This document shows positions 1 through 10,879 of a DNA stretch of 64,000 nt, piece by piece. Origin of the DNA: Angiostrongylus vasorum (Eukaryota; Nematoda; Chromadorea; Rhabditida; Metastrongylidae); contig JADANN010000032.1 of assembly GCA_018806985.1 (NCBI GenBank), positions 1,447,501-1,511,500 of the forward strand. Direction: 5' to 3'. The notes under the pieces are model-generated. The model searched no databases, was not told the DNA's origin, and saw only the letters and a program-made list of their open reading frames with translations. Position numbers and translations under genes: made by a program. How positions within the stretch are numbered: position 1 is the first letter of the stretch; every line of letters begins with the position of its first letter.

Positions 1-353
1 CCTCTCACGTCAAAATATCAGCCTGAGATGCTGTGTGGGATCTCGCGTGTTGATGAGGCATTCCTCCCTGCGTTTCGTTTTTTGGATTGCTAGAATATAT
101 CCAGAATGCTTCGAAGGCTCTAAGCGGTGATGTTTTTAGATCCCTGTATGACGATGATGACTTCTGCCTCAAAATCTTCGCCGTGATATCTTTGTGCCCT
201 ATTGGCGCAAAGTGGAGTATTCGTTTTAACCTTAGTTTTACTGACCAGGCGTACATTTAAACGGATGCAAAGTGCTGTACCCGTTTCGCCAATGTGTTCG
301 TTCCATACGCTTAACAAGAAATGAGCTACACCACACTCCTCTAACTTAGACAC
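1..353 (-). pseudogene. Penelope-like element fragment, GIY-YIG endonuclease C-terminus
   Basis: Read on the minus strand in two frames, this shows the landmarks of the Penelope-type endonuclease tail. There is an EHIGETG motif (the YIG half of GIY-YIG, here with His for Tyr) near 300, then a stretch with NTPLCANRAQRYHGEDFEAE, then in another frame an LRAFEAFWIYSSNPK segment around 100. The same order is seen in the better copy at 24,464-25,160. The reverse transcriptase part is absent, and at least one frameshift separates the two blocks. The element may continue beyond base 1. Confidence 0.75.
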
Positions 354-3300
354 AGTGAAAGAAGACTCATAGAAACGATGAGTGTATGAAGAAGCCGTTT
401 TGTTCCAGGTGCAGTTGAATTCTAGGTTTCCTGTTTTTTCCGTTAACGTTGTGGAGGTATTCGTGTGAATTCGTTGCAGTTAACATCATCTTTCCTAGCT
501 CTGAGAGGGGCGAAATCTACCGGAGCGTCACCTACTATTAATAAATGGTATAATAAGAACCTCGTGTGTGGTTATGAAGAGAGCTGTTTTGTGTGTTTAA
601 CCAATGCTTAATTTTGTGTGGCTGCCCCAATTGCGCCCACTTTTATCTTCTCAATTCGTAAATTGAACTCAATACATATGGGTTAAATCCGCCGCTTAGG
701 AAGTGACCACGCCTTTTTTGCCTACAAATTTACGCTCATACCTGCTATGTTTTTTCTACTTCCTTTGTAACCATTGTGTTACTCCATCATTCTTTCTATA
801 GTTTTTAAACATTTATAACTCTGCGTGTGGCAAAAGAAAAGACCTATCTCCAGTCCACTTTCCAGTTGCAGTGCTATCAGCCATAGGTAGTTGGTTTCTC
901 AAAATATGTTGAATATACCTCGTATCTTTGGATACTTCCTAATCTTCACCAATATCTTAGCAGAATGGTGTTGAAAGCTTGTAACATACTGAAAGAAGCA
1001 GTGTTTGAGCACATTGGTGAGTGTGAGCCCTTGAGTCTGCATCGAAATATCAAAGAGCTTTTCTTTACCAGAAGCAGTCTCTGCTCCAGAAGAATAAATT
1101 CGCACGAATTATCAACAAAGATTAGCTTTCCACAGACAGATATCAACAAAAACTGTAGTGCATGTGTAGGTTAGCATCTCTAAAATATCCGTATCCAGCA
1201 TCCATAAAATATACAATGTATTTGTGTATGATGGAGAATCCCTAGGTTAGTGTTTATGAATGCTTTTTCATTTTACCACTGACTTTATGTTCACAATACT
1301 CATACACAGCAAGTGCTGTTTCTGCAAATTCTTTGACTTCTATTTTATCTAGACGTATTGTAGATTCCATTCGAAGAGAGAAAAGTCCTCGACTCAGAGC
1401 AGTTCTGAACCTTCACCGCCCATACAGACGTCACGAGTTGTGCTTCCGTTTAGAACAAAACGAAGGAATAAGGCTGCGGAAGCAACTCGTGGAAGACCCC
1501 CGTGGAAGAGGGAGAAGAAAACCCTAGTTGGGCTATTGTTGTTCTGATTAGTATTCTCCTGAGTTCCCCTTGTTATCTGTATTTCTTGGTTTGTTTATCA
1601 CGAAACAAGCTTTTAAAGGTTTTGTTGAACATTGAGTTGATGTTGGCTAGAGTATTTTTCACCGCCTTGTGTGTAGATTTAAGGTGGGAATGTAATGTAA
1701 TAGTCGTAAAGATGTTGAGTTGTTCATCGTTTATAATCCTTTATTCTGTTCCAAGCTAAGATGTATTGTATGCGCCGTTGACAGTATTACTACCAGACTA
1801 CCATCTACCCAATTTTGTCGTTTTTATCTAGTGCCTGTCGTTAATTTGTCACTGTGTTTTTTACGTCCTCTCTGCATTCAGTTGCTGTGTATGTTGTTCT
1901 GTGAATATTGCTTTCAGTTGATTTATGAACATGTGAGGAAAATGCCGTCTTGTGTTTTTAAACGTCGTTTTGTTTTTCTTTCATTTTTTTCCAAAGGATA
2001 TGTGGGTTTACGTGGGATGTATTTTTTGTGGGCACTTTCATAACTAAGTATCGAGAAGAACTATCTCGTTTTTTATACACAAAGCCAACTTCTTGTTCTG
2101 TGGGGTCAGTTTATAGTTTGATTGAGCCAATATTTCTCGGAAGACGTACAGACTGTGCGTATGTGGGGAAATGATGCTACTATTGGAGCAAAAGGGAAGT
2201 CGATTGCGGAAGGGCATAAAGAACGACCGTGCTGTCACTCAGTTTCAACGAAACCGAACTAATGTCTGTTTGGTGAATAGAAGTTGTTGCTTCACACAAC
2301 GCGTAAAGATCGCCAGCACTCTTCTACATCACTTTGTTACCTTGCTTGATCTCCATTCAGTCATCTTTTGGTCTCCAAAGGGTACAATAGTGTTAACCAA
2401 CTAGGAGCGAGAACTGGAACGAGGAGCCTTTTTCGATATTTCCACGGTTCAAACTCATGTGAAGAGTAAATGTTTAAGAAGGACGGGAATTAACCACATA
2501 TTCGCTAAACGCCATTTTGGTGGATTTCGTGGCTTTGTTGGACCGATTTCGATTCGGATAAACGACAGGCGCACCTGTAAAATGCACGGACGTGTTTGGG
2601 GTTGCAAACCAGGTTTACTAAAAAGCTCTATGAGCTAGTGATTCATAATATATGAGGATTGTAAACGGCTGTCTATAACAAGTAAGCTGCATCTACACTT
2701 TGAGGAAAGCTAGCAAGCTATCAATTCTTGGCTTCATGCCACTTTTTACACAATGAACGGCGTGGATTCTTACAATCGAATGTCGAACTCCGGTTCGTTG
2801 GTATAGGCTCTTTGTAGGACCATTCTCTTTCTGATGGTTTATTTTGGCTCACAGGGCATTTTTCGAGTTTAGCAACGAAGGAATTCGTCCAGAAGGTCAA
2901 CATTGCTCAAATTTAGCATCTCAATTTTAACGTCTATATGAAATATAGAATTGGGAGGCATGAGATTAAAGGCAAAAAGCTTGATAAAGGTTTATCATCT
3001 CTTAATTGGCGATATTTGCTTTATGGTTTGTCTTTCAAGAAGTAGTCTCAGTTTTGTCCCTATAAATCTTAACGCGTTACTTTCAGCAGCTTAAAATTTG
3101 ATACCCAAATCTGTCTAAAGGCCACATTCATTTGAAGCACAGTGCATCGCCATAACACCTATGAGTTGATATCAACACATGGTGTTCAGGTCGCCCACTC
3201 ACTACTAATGAATCATTTCGCCTCTTTCGTTGCATCTTTCGCTCTATAACTGAGTTTTCCTATGGTTTTCGTTAACAATTTCTTATTCTTCTTCTCTTTT

Positions 3301-3453
3301 TAGTGTACCTCTACTTCTATATGTTGTCCTGTGATTTCGGAACATGCCGAATTCGTACATCTGGTGAAGAAACCCGCCCACGACATAGTCACGGTGATGA
3401 CTTGTTAATCGGCCTCAAAAGGTGTACGAATTATGTGGCCATATTTTTAATAA
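354..3453. other. Left flank without recognisable genes
   Basis: This is about 3.1 kb of AT-rich sequence outside the palindrome. I see no A, B or C repeat copy and no conserved domain. A 64-codon arginine-rich frame ends at 1,527, but it lacks an ATG start and I cannot assign it. It may hold host exons or old degraded repeats that cannot be recognised by eye. Confidence 0.5.
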
Positions 3454-3740
3454 GAGGCGCGTGTAGCGGAATGGTCCGAGGCGCACTGCAATACATATGG
3501 GGTCGATTCCCCCGCCCCCAGGCCCAGCAAGTCCTCCATGCCCTCTAGGGTCGACAGATTGGTACCAGACTTGTTTGGGAAAATAACAGCACTGGCTGGA
3601 TACATCGGTAGGTCACTGCGAGTAATTGTAAAAGGCCAGATATGCATTCAATCACCTCCAAACGATGCTTAGTGAAGTCGAATGCATGGCGCATCCCTGA
3701 GGGACTGATCTACAACAAGAGCCTTTATCCTTCATTACCG
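3454..3740 (+). mobile_element. SINE family A copy at the outer edge of the left arm
   Basis: The copy has a tRNA-like head (A box GTAGCGGAATGG near 3,463, B-box-like GGTCGATTCCC near 3,511), the shared core containing TTGGTACCAGACTTGT, and the family A tail with GAATGCATGGCGCATCCCT. The head and core differ clearly from the mirror copy at 56,382-56,662, while the tail from about 3,650 inward is almost identical. The palindrome boundary therefore falls inside this SINE. Confidence 0.85.
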
Positions 3741-4423
3741 CTTTAAAATCCGTAAAGGTACGGTTTATATTGTATTTCTGTTACGCAGTACGAAGGTGCA
3801 TAGAATAAGTTCTGCAGTGATGTATAATAGTACGCATGCGGCAATAAGGTATTGTTAAAATATATACAAGAAAAGTGAAACCACAAGTACGGCATTGATT
3901 TCCGAACAACATAATAACCCTAGTTACGTAAAACTTCGGAGTGGACAAGTCAAACTTTGACGCCATAATAAGCAGGGCTTTTAGCGCAATGATTGCACAT
4001 TCACTGGACCTTTGCCAATTATGCATAGTTCGCATAGGAAACTCAAAGGCCGAGGATTGTTGTTTCTGGCCTTAGATTTTTTGGCTTTTCTTATAAACTC
4101 TACGGAATTCTACGGAAACAGTGAAATTGCTAGCAAATAGAACAGCAAGTCAAAACTAAAGAAAAATTAAAATAAAAGGCGGGTTTGCAGAGGACTTTAG
4201 GATGGAACGGAAAACTTGGCCTTAAACTAGTTTCACTTCTTGAAACACTTAGGTCGTAGGGAATGATTTTTTTTACAACGTGAAAAGGGGGGAGGGTGTA
4301 GTACAGCAGTTTCAGGTACTTCGGAACACACACTTGGTCCTTTGTTCGATCGCTCGCCTTTGAGTAAGCAAGCCTTCTTCTCTCCACATCACTCCAAGTC
4401 GGCTGCCCCAAAGATAGGGTGCG

Positions 4424-4700
4424 GGTAGTTCAGCGGTAATGTTGTTGTTTATCACCAGCATGGTGTTGATGCCATCTCGTTTTGGGCTCACCAAGCCTCT
4501 GATTCCCTTGAGGTCGAGAAATTGGTACCAGGCTTGCCTTGGATCAGCTATTGAGGACAATCGAATCGACCAGCATTTATCGATATTCGTGAGGAAAACG
4601 AAAAAATCTTCAAGCACCCGAACTCACACTTGAAAAGTTCGGAACATTGATGGATGATGGATCCGAAGAAAAGAATTCAATGCAAGAATTGGTGGGATCG
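4424..4700 (+). mobile_element. SINE family B copy
   Basis: The head reads GGGTAGTTCAGCGGTAATG (A-box-like). It is followed by the core GAAATTGGTACCAGGCTTG and the B tail with TCGACCAGCATTTATC and ATGGATGATGGATCCGAAGAA. It is diverged and somewhat shortened in the middle. Confidence 0.75.
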
Positions 4701-4857
4701 GCGCCTTGAGATAATGTTGTGTAGTGCTATGTAAAAAATGCAATAAAATGAAAAGTGCGGCGAGAAGGTGATCATGCGCAGTTGACCGGGGGTTTTTCAC
4801 AGCAAAAGCGTAGGCAGGAGCAGAACCCGTCAACTAACAATGTTTGTTATATTTATT

Positions 4858-5247
4858 ACTTGGATAGTTGGATGGCCCGTCCTCATTGGCTGAGGCGGAC
4901 CCCAGCATAACGTCCATTTTTTTCGGAGTTTTGCTAGTTTAGCCATTGTGGTACCCTCGAGTCCCGCGGTCAGCCAGTCCAAAGGCTGTCCCAGGTCGTC
5001 ACCACTAAAGGCGGTCGTTGCCCTTGTGGATCAGAAGGAGATTTGCCACCGTGCGACTAATTTGATACCAGGACTGTGGAGGATCCTGGTATTGGTTAAC
5101 GCTTTGGTGGGCTTCCTGGTGGAAACGCCGAGCTCCTTCTCGGTATAGGGAGACCCTGCCAAGGGGATGAAACCCCCCCGCTGCACATCGCTGCCCGACT
5201 CCTAGGAACACCTTGCAACCACGACGAAGCGGTGAACCGTTGGAGGG
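4858..5247 (-). mobile_element. Family C repeat (about 390 bp)
   Basis: On the minus strand it starts with CGGTTCACCGCTTCGTCGTGG. It continues through GGTGTTCCTAGGAGTCGG, a G-rich block, ATACCAGGATCCTCCACAG and GATCCACAAGGGC, and ends with ACTATCCAAGTA. Several copies in the window share this order and end in variable repeats of TATCCAAG. There is no obvious tRNA-like head. The short-tandem-repeat 3' end resembles that of non-autonomous RTE-mobilised elements; that link is inference. Confidence 0.8.
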
Positions 5248-5734
5248 TTTCGTTATAATAACTCAAAATCAAAATTTACGGAGTTGATTAGATTTCCAGG
5301 TGAAGCACTTTGTATTGAAGGCTTTGGAACCAGTTTTTAAGGCACTTTACAGACCGTCATTGAAAACGCTAAGGTTATCCATGTGCCAGAAAGATCACAG
5401 AAATCGTTGGATACGAAAATACGATATTGAAAAAAAGATTCCGTCATTCACTTAACACAACGAATAAGACTTGTCATCTAACATCTGCTGTGAGAAAATG
5501 TGAAACTACAGTGAGAGCTAGAAAAAAAGGTTTGACGGCAGTTCTAAGAGAGTGTGAGATAATTCTCCAAATTATCGGAACTTTACACCACGAAAACGCA
5601 AATAAAGGAAAACTTGGAAAACATTTAAAAACAAAAAATATATTAAATTTCTATGGATTGTTCAGTGTTTCGACGTCTTCGTCCTTCTCAAACGTCTAGT
5701 GCAGTAAAAAAATATATTTTTATTGTTTAGTACC
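5248..5734. other. Intervening sequence with a degenerate Penelope-end motif
   Basis: This stretch holds a 90-codon plus-strand frame (5,427-5,699) with no recognisable domain. At 5,663-5,694 it carries, on the minus strand, a sequence ending in GACGTCGAAACACTG that resembles the Penelope terminal motif at 63,632. The right arm carries the mirror at about 54,378-54,862. Confidence 0.4.
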
Positions 5735-6092
5735 ATCCGTCCCCACGTCTACTGTGCGGCTCTCAGCACTTCTCACGTTCGATTCGTTTCCTCGCATCCA
5801 TTATCCACGTAGGTCTTCCAACTTTTACGTATGGCTTCGGCTGCTGAGTGAGGATTTTCATTTCAACTCAAATGACGTAGAATGCTGGTCGAGTCGATTC
5901 CCCACGGAGTTCTGAGATAGCCGGGCTGGAGCGTTCCTAACTGTATTGCAGACAGCAATATTCTCCCGACATGTCCGCTACCAGTTTCTCGACCCCGGAG
6001 GAATGAGAGGCTTCTTGAGCCAAGGGCGGGATCGAAGCAGCACCGTGCTCGTGATGGTGAGCATCGCCAACATTGTGCTACCCGCACCTTCC
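5735..6092 (-). mobile_element. SINE family B copy, nearly full length
   Basis: On the minus strand the A-box-like head is GGGTAGCACAATGTTGGCG and the B-box-like sequence is GCTTCGATCCCGC. The core CTCCGGGGTCGAGAAACTGG and the complete B tail follow, including TCGACTCGACCAGCATTC, CAGCCGAAGCCATACG and GAAACGAATCGAACGTGAG. It is one of the best-preserved B copies. Confidence 0.85.
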
Positions 6093-6547
6093 GAAAATAA
6101 AAAAAATGTAAATACATGGAAAACGTGTTAAATAGGTCAACAAGGGAAGTACTGCATAGAAAAGAGAAAAATGGATCATTCAGGTGATCAGATTTACGAT
6201 AGCGCCCACTCCCCCAATAACAGACCGCCGTTTTGAAGTGCACGAAACAGAACCCACCCACAGGCGGTAACTGTCGTCGACGCAGTTAAATGACACGGAT
6301 GAACGATGACAGGAGATGTTGGAATAAGATAACAGATGTTCTTCAGGAGTTTTGAAGACAAAAATGGCTCACGGGCGCTGAAATCCTATACCAGCTCGAC
6401 ATACATTTCTAACTTATCGCGGATCTCCACAGAGCACATTTACAGCTGTGATCTATGGCCTTGTGATTTAGAACTTTCGAATGCCTCTGCTGATTGCCTT
6501 CTTTTCGTTTCTAACTACTCTTGCGAGTTTCTCAAAGCTACTGTCAA

Positions 6548-6640
6548 TGATCCGTCAGCGGAGAGGTAGAGGGCTTGGTGTGGTCGAGGCACGAAATCGA
6601 ACCAGCTACCATTTATTTACAAAACGGCACTTCACTATAG
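6548..6640 (-). mobile_element. Fragment of a tRNA-headed SINE (B-like)
   Basis: The string GAGGGCTTGGTGTGGTCGAG followed by AAATCGAACCAGC has the layout of the reversed core and B box of families A and B. The tail is missing. Assignment to family B is tentative. The mirror is at about 53,470-53,565. Confidence 0.45.
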
Positions 6641-6824
6641 CAGCGTACATCTGTCAATTTCTCGTCTGCCAAAAGCGACACTCCTGGATTACATAAATGG
6701 GAGCAGAATAATAGTGATACCAGAAGTAGGGGGTTGTGTTCGTCCATTCAATGTAGCTCATGCAGCTTTTTATAAATACCAACATAGGCAAAAAAGAGGG
6801 CGGATTTTGTAATGCTACTTATGC

Positions 6825-7130
6825 CATTCCTCAGAAACACGGAGCTGATTCGACCTAGTATCGCGCTCACCAGGTCTGTTATCTCTCAGCGGTCGAGAAA
6901 TTTCTACTATACATCTCTGGGAACAGCTTCTTCTAATCTAGTTGGAACGTTCCTACACGATTATCCTAGAACCGCAGTGTGAATTGACGTGACCAGCATT
7001 CAACAGCATTCGTAAGGAAGCCAAGAAAATCCTCAAGTACAGCCCAACCCAAACGCTTAAAAAACTTTCGTGGAAAGCAAACGAACCGAATGGAAGAAGT
7101 GCTGAAGTCCACAGTGTAGATATAAAGACG
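6825..7130 (+). mobile_element. Diverged SINE family B copy
   Basis: It shows the B-family order: GCTGATTCGACC (B-box-like), GCTCACCAGG, a core with GGTCGAGAAATTTC, then GTTGGAACGTTCCTAC, GACCAGCATTCAACAGC and AACGAACCGAATGG. It is quite diverged across the core. Confidence 0.7.
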
Positions 7131-7227
7131 GCTCATGTAAGAAAACATAGTAGCTAATCCATGCGTTATAGTGTGCAATCAGAGAAACATCGTTTTCAGA
7201 AAACCCATACGTATATACAAAAAAAAG

Positions 7228-7505
7228 GGTAAAGCTCTTGGCGTTGATCAATCCCTGAGGGATATGCCATGCATTCGACTGCATTAATCACCGTTTGGAG
7301 GTTATTGAATGCATATGTGGCCTTTACAATGACTCGCGGTGGCCTACCGATGTGTCGAGCCAGTGCTGCTATCCTCCCAAACAAGTCTGGTACCAATTTG
7401 CCGACCCCGGAGAGATGGAAGGCTTGGTGGGGGGGTCATGGGCGCCGGGATGGATTCCACGTGAGTGTTGCAGTGCGCCTCCGACCACTGCGCCGCGCGC
7501 ACCCT
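7228..7505 (-). mobile_element. SINE family A copy, near full length
   Basis: On the minus strand the head is GCGCGGCGCAGTGGTCGGAG (good A box). The core is CCGGGGTCGGCAAATTGG and the tail includes GAATGCATGGCATATCCCTC and GATCAACGCCAAGAGC. The copy is close to the family consensus inferred from this window. Confidence 0.85.
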
Positions 7506-7763
7506 ATATATATACAAATACATATATAGTACAAGTTCTACAACAGGATGTTCATCTGGTTAAGAAGTACTCTTGATAGCAGCTAACTTATCCGAGTAAT
7601 TGTTGTTAGCTGTAATTGTTATAACTGTAATTGTTTAACATTTGAAAAAACACAAATTGTGACGCATAGCATGGAAAACCCTTGGCAAGCAGATAGATCG
7701 ACGAGATGGTAATTCGTATACTAGACTACGTCCATCCTCTCTCGTTCTCCCTAGTCACCTTCC

Positions 7764-7812
7764 GCACACACATATACACACACACGCACACACACACACA
7801 CACATACACACA

Positions 7813-7859
<47 letters not shown>
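7764..7859. repeat. CA dinucleotide microsatellite
   Basis: This is about 95 bases of (CA)n with a few T and G interruptions. The run between two T interruptions (7,805 and 7,819) is 13 bases, against 11 in the mirror tract, so the two arms differ by one repeat unit here. Confidence 0.97.
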
Positions 7860-7861
<2 letters not shown>

Positions 7862-8214
7862 GCATTCAATCGTATAGGTGTGAGTGCTCCTACATTTAGG
7901 TCCCATGTCGTTTTGTCGAAGTTCCGTTTTGCACGTTGTTTCGGTAAAAGTCAGCAATTAAGTGACCAAAAACTAGTTGAGAAAGCGTTTCCGGGTCGGC
8001 TCCTGCCGAAAAAGGAAAACCTCAGTTTTCCAATCCGGCAGAGCTCGCAAAAGCGCCACTTTCAGTCGCCCGAGATCTGCATAGAGCGTACGGCGTTGAG
8101 CAATTCTTCAGCATGTGCGACGCATCTGACTCTTCTAGAAGTCGAAGAGCTGATTTAGTTCATATTTAGTCTATAACTGCCTAGTGGGAGCCTAGTAGTG
8201 TACATAATGAGTGT

Positions 8215-8355
8215 CTTTATCCTCTCATATGAGTCTAACACCAATTGGGTAAACTCGGAAGAATACAGGGCTTGGTGTAACCGGAGCGCCTCTTCGAACA
8301 AGGGAGCGAGTATGTATTGTGGTGGACATCTAACGATTGTGCTACATGCAAAACC
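8215..8355 (-). mobile_element. Degenerate tRNA-headed SINE fragment
   Basis: The order CACCAATTGGGTAAACTCGG, AGGGCTTGGTG, TCTTCGAACAAGG and AACGATTGTGCTAC matches a reversed SINE core, B box and A box of the A/B type. The tail is not recognisable. The mirror is at about 51,757-51,897. Confidence 0.5.
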
Positions 8356-8773
8356 AGCGTGAACACATAATAAACAAAAAATGGAAAAAAATTATCACGA
8401 TATCACTCGGACACTCATCATTTGACAGCCTGCGACAAAAAACTCAGGTTGTCTGCCCAAAAAACATATCCATAAAAATATAAAAAGCTTCTGTTATTAA
8501 AAGATATTGGTGTGCAAATTCATTCTGAGTTTTGAGACAGAGAAAGTTCAGAAAGGAATTCAAATGTTTTGTGTTGTTGCACAAGACACTGAAACGATAG
8601 AAGATGGATCTACTGGAGGGAACTAATCGATAACAACCGACAACTAATGAATGTGTTGTGGACATGGAAGTATTCAGAAGTATTCAAATGAACTACTGAT
8701 CTTGTTGAGGTGATGCGTGGATGAGGCGACATCGAATCCATTGTCGTTGTCGTTGTTGCTGTTGTTGGTCAAC

Positions 8774-8809
8774 GGCTGATGTTTCGGCGATTTCGCCTTC
8801 TTCAGAGCC
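8774..8809 (-). ncRNA. Hammerhead-like motif, left Penelope terminus
   Basis: On the minus strand it reads GGCT, CTGAAGA, a GGCG-AAAT-CGCC hairpin, GAAA, CATC, AGCC. The order (outer stem GGCT/AGCC, core box, stem II, GAAA) resembles a hammerhead ribozyme, which is known from Penelope-like elements. The core box has A for U at one position and there is no visible stem III, so activity is doubtful. Confidence 0.35.
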
Positions 8810-8889
8810 TGGAGGTATTTTATACAAGAATAGCTTAATAATTCAGCGGAAAAGACCAAAGTACTAATGAAGTGTTGTTCACATGAGAT

Positions 8890-9560
8890 GACAAGCGAAA
8901 CCCACTGTGGTCAAAAAATCATTTTGAAATAAGGCACCAGACCATGTTTGATAGTGAGACTTTCGTGTTTCCGGTTCATCTCCGTCCATTTGCAATGGAT
9001 ACGAAGCAAAAGCCACTCGGATTAGAGAAAAGCGTAGAGCTGTTCCCCAAAATAATGTTTCGAAGCTGAATAAGATCCCTTTCAAGCTGCCTTTCATATG
9101 AAATGAAACAAGTTGCGCCATTAAGAGGTGTCTAGGAAAAAGTGGTCTTAAAAAACTATGTAGCGATTATTGACCTCCCATCCAGTACCCTACGATGTCA
9201 GTTAGTTAGCAACCGCCTCTGTGATCGTTTGTGGACCTCAGAGAACTATGATCTGTCCTAATGGGAGAGAAGATGACTGCATGAGTTCAGGTACAATATA
9301 TTTCATCTCATGTAATGCATGAGGTGAAGAATACGTTGTGGAAACGGGTAGACCGCTTTGTGTCAGCATAAAAGAACATCTAGACGGAAGAGTTAAAATC
9401 CGTCAAAACACTCCTCTAGTTACACATAGAGCACAAAAAGCACAATGGCGAAGACTGCACGGATCCCAGCGTAGGAATGAAGAACATCAACGCGCAAAAC
9501 ACTTGAAGCGTTTTGGATAAATTTCGAAAATCCAAGATGAACCGGAAAGACGAATGCCTC
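8890..9560 (+). pseudogene. Penelope endonuclease remnant
   Basis: Read in several plus-strand frames, this shows SNGYEAKATR near 8,990, then SSTLRCQLVSNRLCDRL near 9,180, then ETGRPLCVSIKEHLDGR at 9,341 followed by NTPLVTHRAQKAQWRRL. The same blocks in the same order occur in the better copy at 24,464-25,063. The GIY half and the cysteine cluster are destroyed by stops and frameshifts. There is no reverse transcriptase section. It is not functional. Confidence 0.8.
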
Positions 9561-9779
9561 ACTATAACACGTGAGCTGGCATCTTATTTCAAGTTGACTT
9601 TTTGACATGGGTGGGTCTCTTTCGTAACCCCACGTGAACAACACGCGGTGGTCCCAGTCGTAACAACACGGTGAGTAGCCTTTTTTGATCAATATGAACT
9701 TTATTTGAAAGTATGATCTTCACTAGTACTTTGGTTCTTCCACCGAATTATCAAGCTATTCTTGTATGAAATACGTTCA

Positions 9780-9815
9780 GGCTCTGAGCAAGGCGAAGTC
9801 GCCGAAACGTCAACC
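9780..9815 (+). ncRNA. Hammerhead-like motif, right Penelope terminus
   Basis: It has the same layout as 8,774-8,809 on the opposite strand: GGCT, CTGAGCA, a GGCGAAGTCGCC hairpin, GAAA, CGTC, AACC. Stem II is intact at four pairs; the core box is more degraded. Confidence 0.3.
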
Positions 9816-10537
9816 ATCGACCAACAACAACAACGACAATGATGAAAACTTGTACCAACCTCGCATCAGCTTAATAAGTTCAGCTCATAAGAACATATAA
9901 ATCGATGTATCGATTATGTGTGTCGGGGTTTTTTGCAGAAAGTCGATCTTTTGAGTTATAAAAGTATTCTAAATTTTCCAAACCTGTATTCTTCCTAAGA
10001 GCAAAGAATGTTTGTCTTAGATTCTGACAATGAGAATTCCCGTTAAATTTGAAAAACCTGTGGAGAAAATGGCGTGATAGGGTGCTTCTCAACATTTCAG
10101 TTTAGTGAATGCTCCGCAAGTCCGCATAGGCGATTTTGATGTCGAGGCGATATCGAATCCATTGTTCTCAAGGGCCAATAGCTTCACAGTAGAAAAAACC
10201 CCACTGCCTTTGTTTGAGAAGTGAAATGTTCAACGGAATATCAAAACCGAAAAAGAAAGTTGCTAAGAGAAGTACCCTTAGAAGAGGAAAAGTTCGCTTG
10301 TTGATTCACTACTCACACGTTTCCAGATAACTTTCGTAGAATTTTTATGCGAAGCATTGAATTCCCATTTTACAAATGACTTCCTTTTTTAGTAATTGTC
10401 GGTCATATTGCATTGGTGCAAAAAAATACCATAAATGTGGTTTAACACCAATTTTTCAAATTACGTCTTGGATGAAGAAAGTTGTATGGGAACTGGATAA
10501 AGTGCGTAAAGCAGGAATAATTACGAGAAGTGAGGCC

Positions 10538-10805
10538 CATAGAGTGCAGTGGTTAGCGATGCCCTGAAATACACACGTGGTCCGTGGTTTGAGCCGGCGC
10601 AACGGTATTACCAAGCCTTCCATCCCTCAGCAGTCGACAAAATGGCACTAGACTTATCTGGGAGATAGCAGCACTGACTTTATACCAGGTTTCGTCATCC
10701 GCCACATGACATTTTATAGGACATGTGTATTCAATCACCTCTAATAATGGTCAATGATTTCGAATGCATGGAGCATCCCTCAGGATTCGACGAACACAGA
10801 AAGGT
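10538..10805 (+). mobile_element. SINE family A copy
   Basis: The head is AGAGTGCAGTGGTTAGCGATG, followed by ACCAAGCCTTCCATCCCTC, a core with CGACAAAATGGCAC, and a tail with TTTCGAATGCATGGAGCATC. The copy lies just 3' of a decayed RTE end (10,880-11,480, opposite strand). Confidence 0.8.
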
Positions 10806-10879
10806 TCGTGCTTTGTCCTTCTCCATATTTGCTGCAATACACGAAAAAACCGTGGAAGTGCAGCCCGTTTTCTCGATTG

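Larger units (their letters stand above)
8700..9890 (+). mobile_element. Decayed Penelope-like element with terminal inverted repeats
   Basis: About 170-bp inverted repeats bracket the copy (8,700-8,870 and 9,720-9,890). Each has a GTT/AAC-rich run, a GAAAC-containing hairpin motif and GAATAGCTTRATAATTC-like sequence. Between them lies a 5'-truncated coding remnant for the endonuclease part only. Flanking inverted repeats around a truncated ORF fit the known terminal organisation of Penelope-like elements. The right arm has the mirror at about 50,222-51,412. Confidence 0.75.

Noticed and set aside
1333..1527. Arginine-rich 64-codon frame in the left flank
   Set aside because: It lacks an ATG start and recognisable motifs, and its length is expected by chance. 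It could be an exon but there is no support.
7295..7576. Frames with GGLPMC.ASAAILPNKSGTN-like peptides occurring many times
   Set aside because: These are translations of SINE cores and tails on the wrong strand. Their apparent conservation comes from the repeat DNA.
7706..8158. 150-codon frame with long His-Thr repeats
   Set aside because: It is a translation of the CA microsatellite and flanking sequence, not a protein-coding gene.
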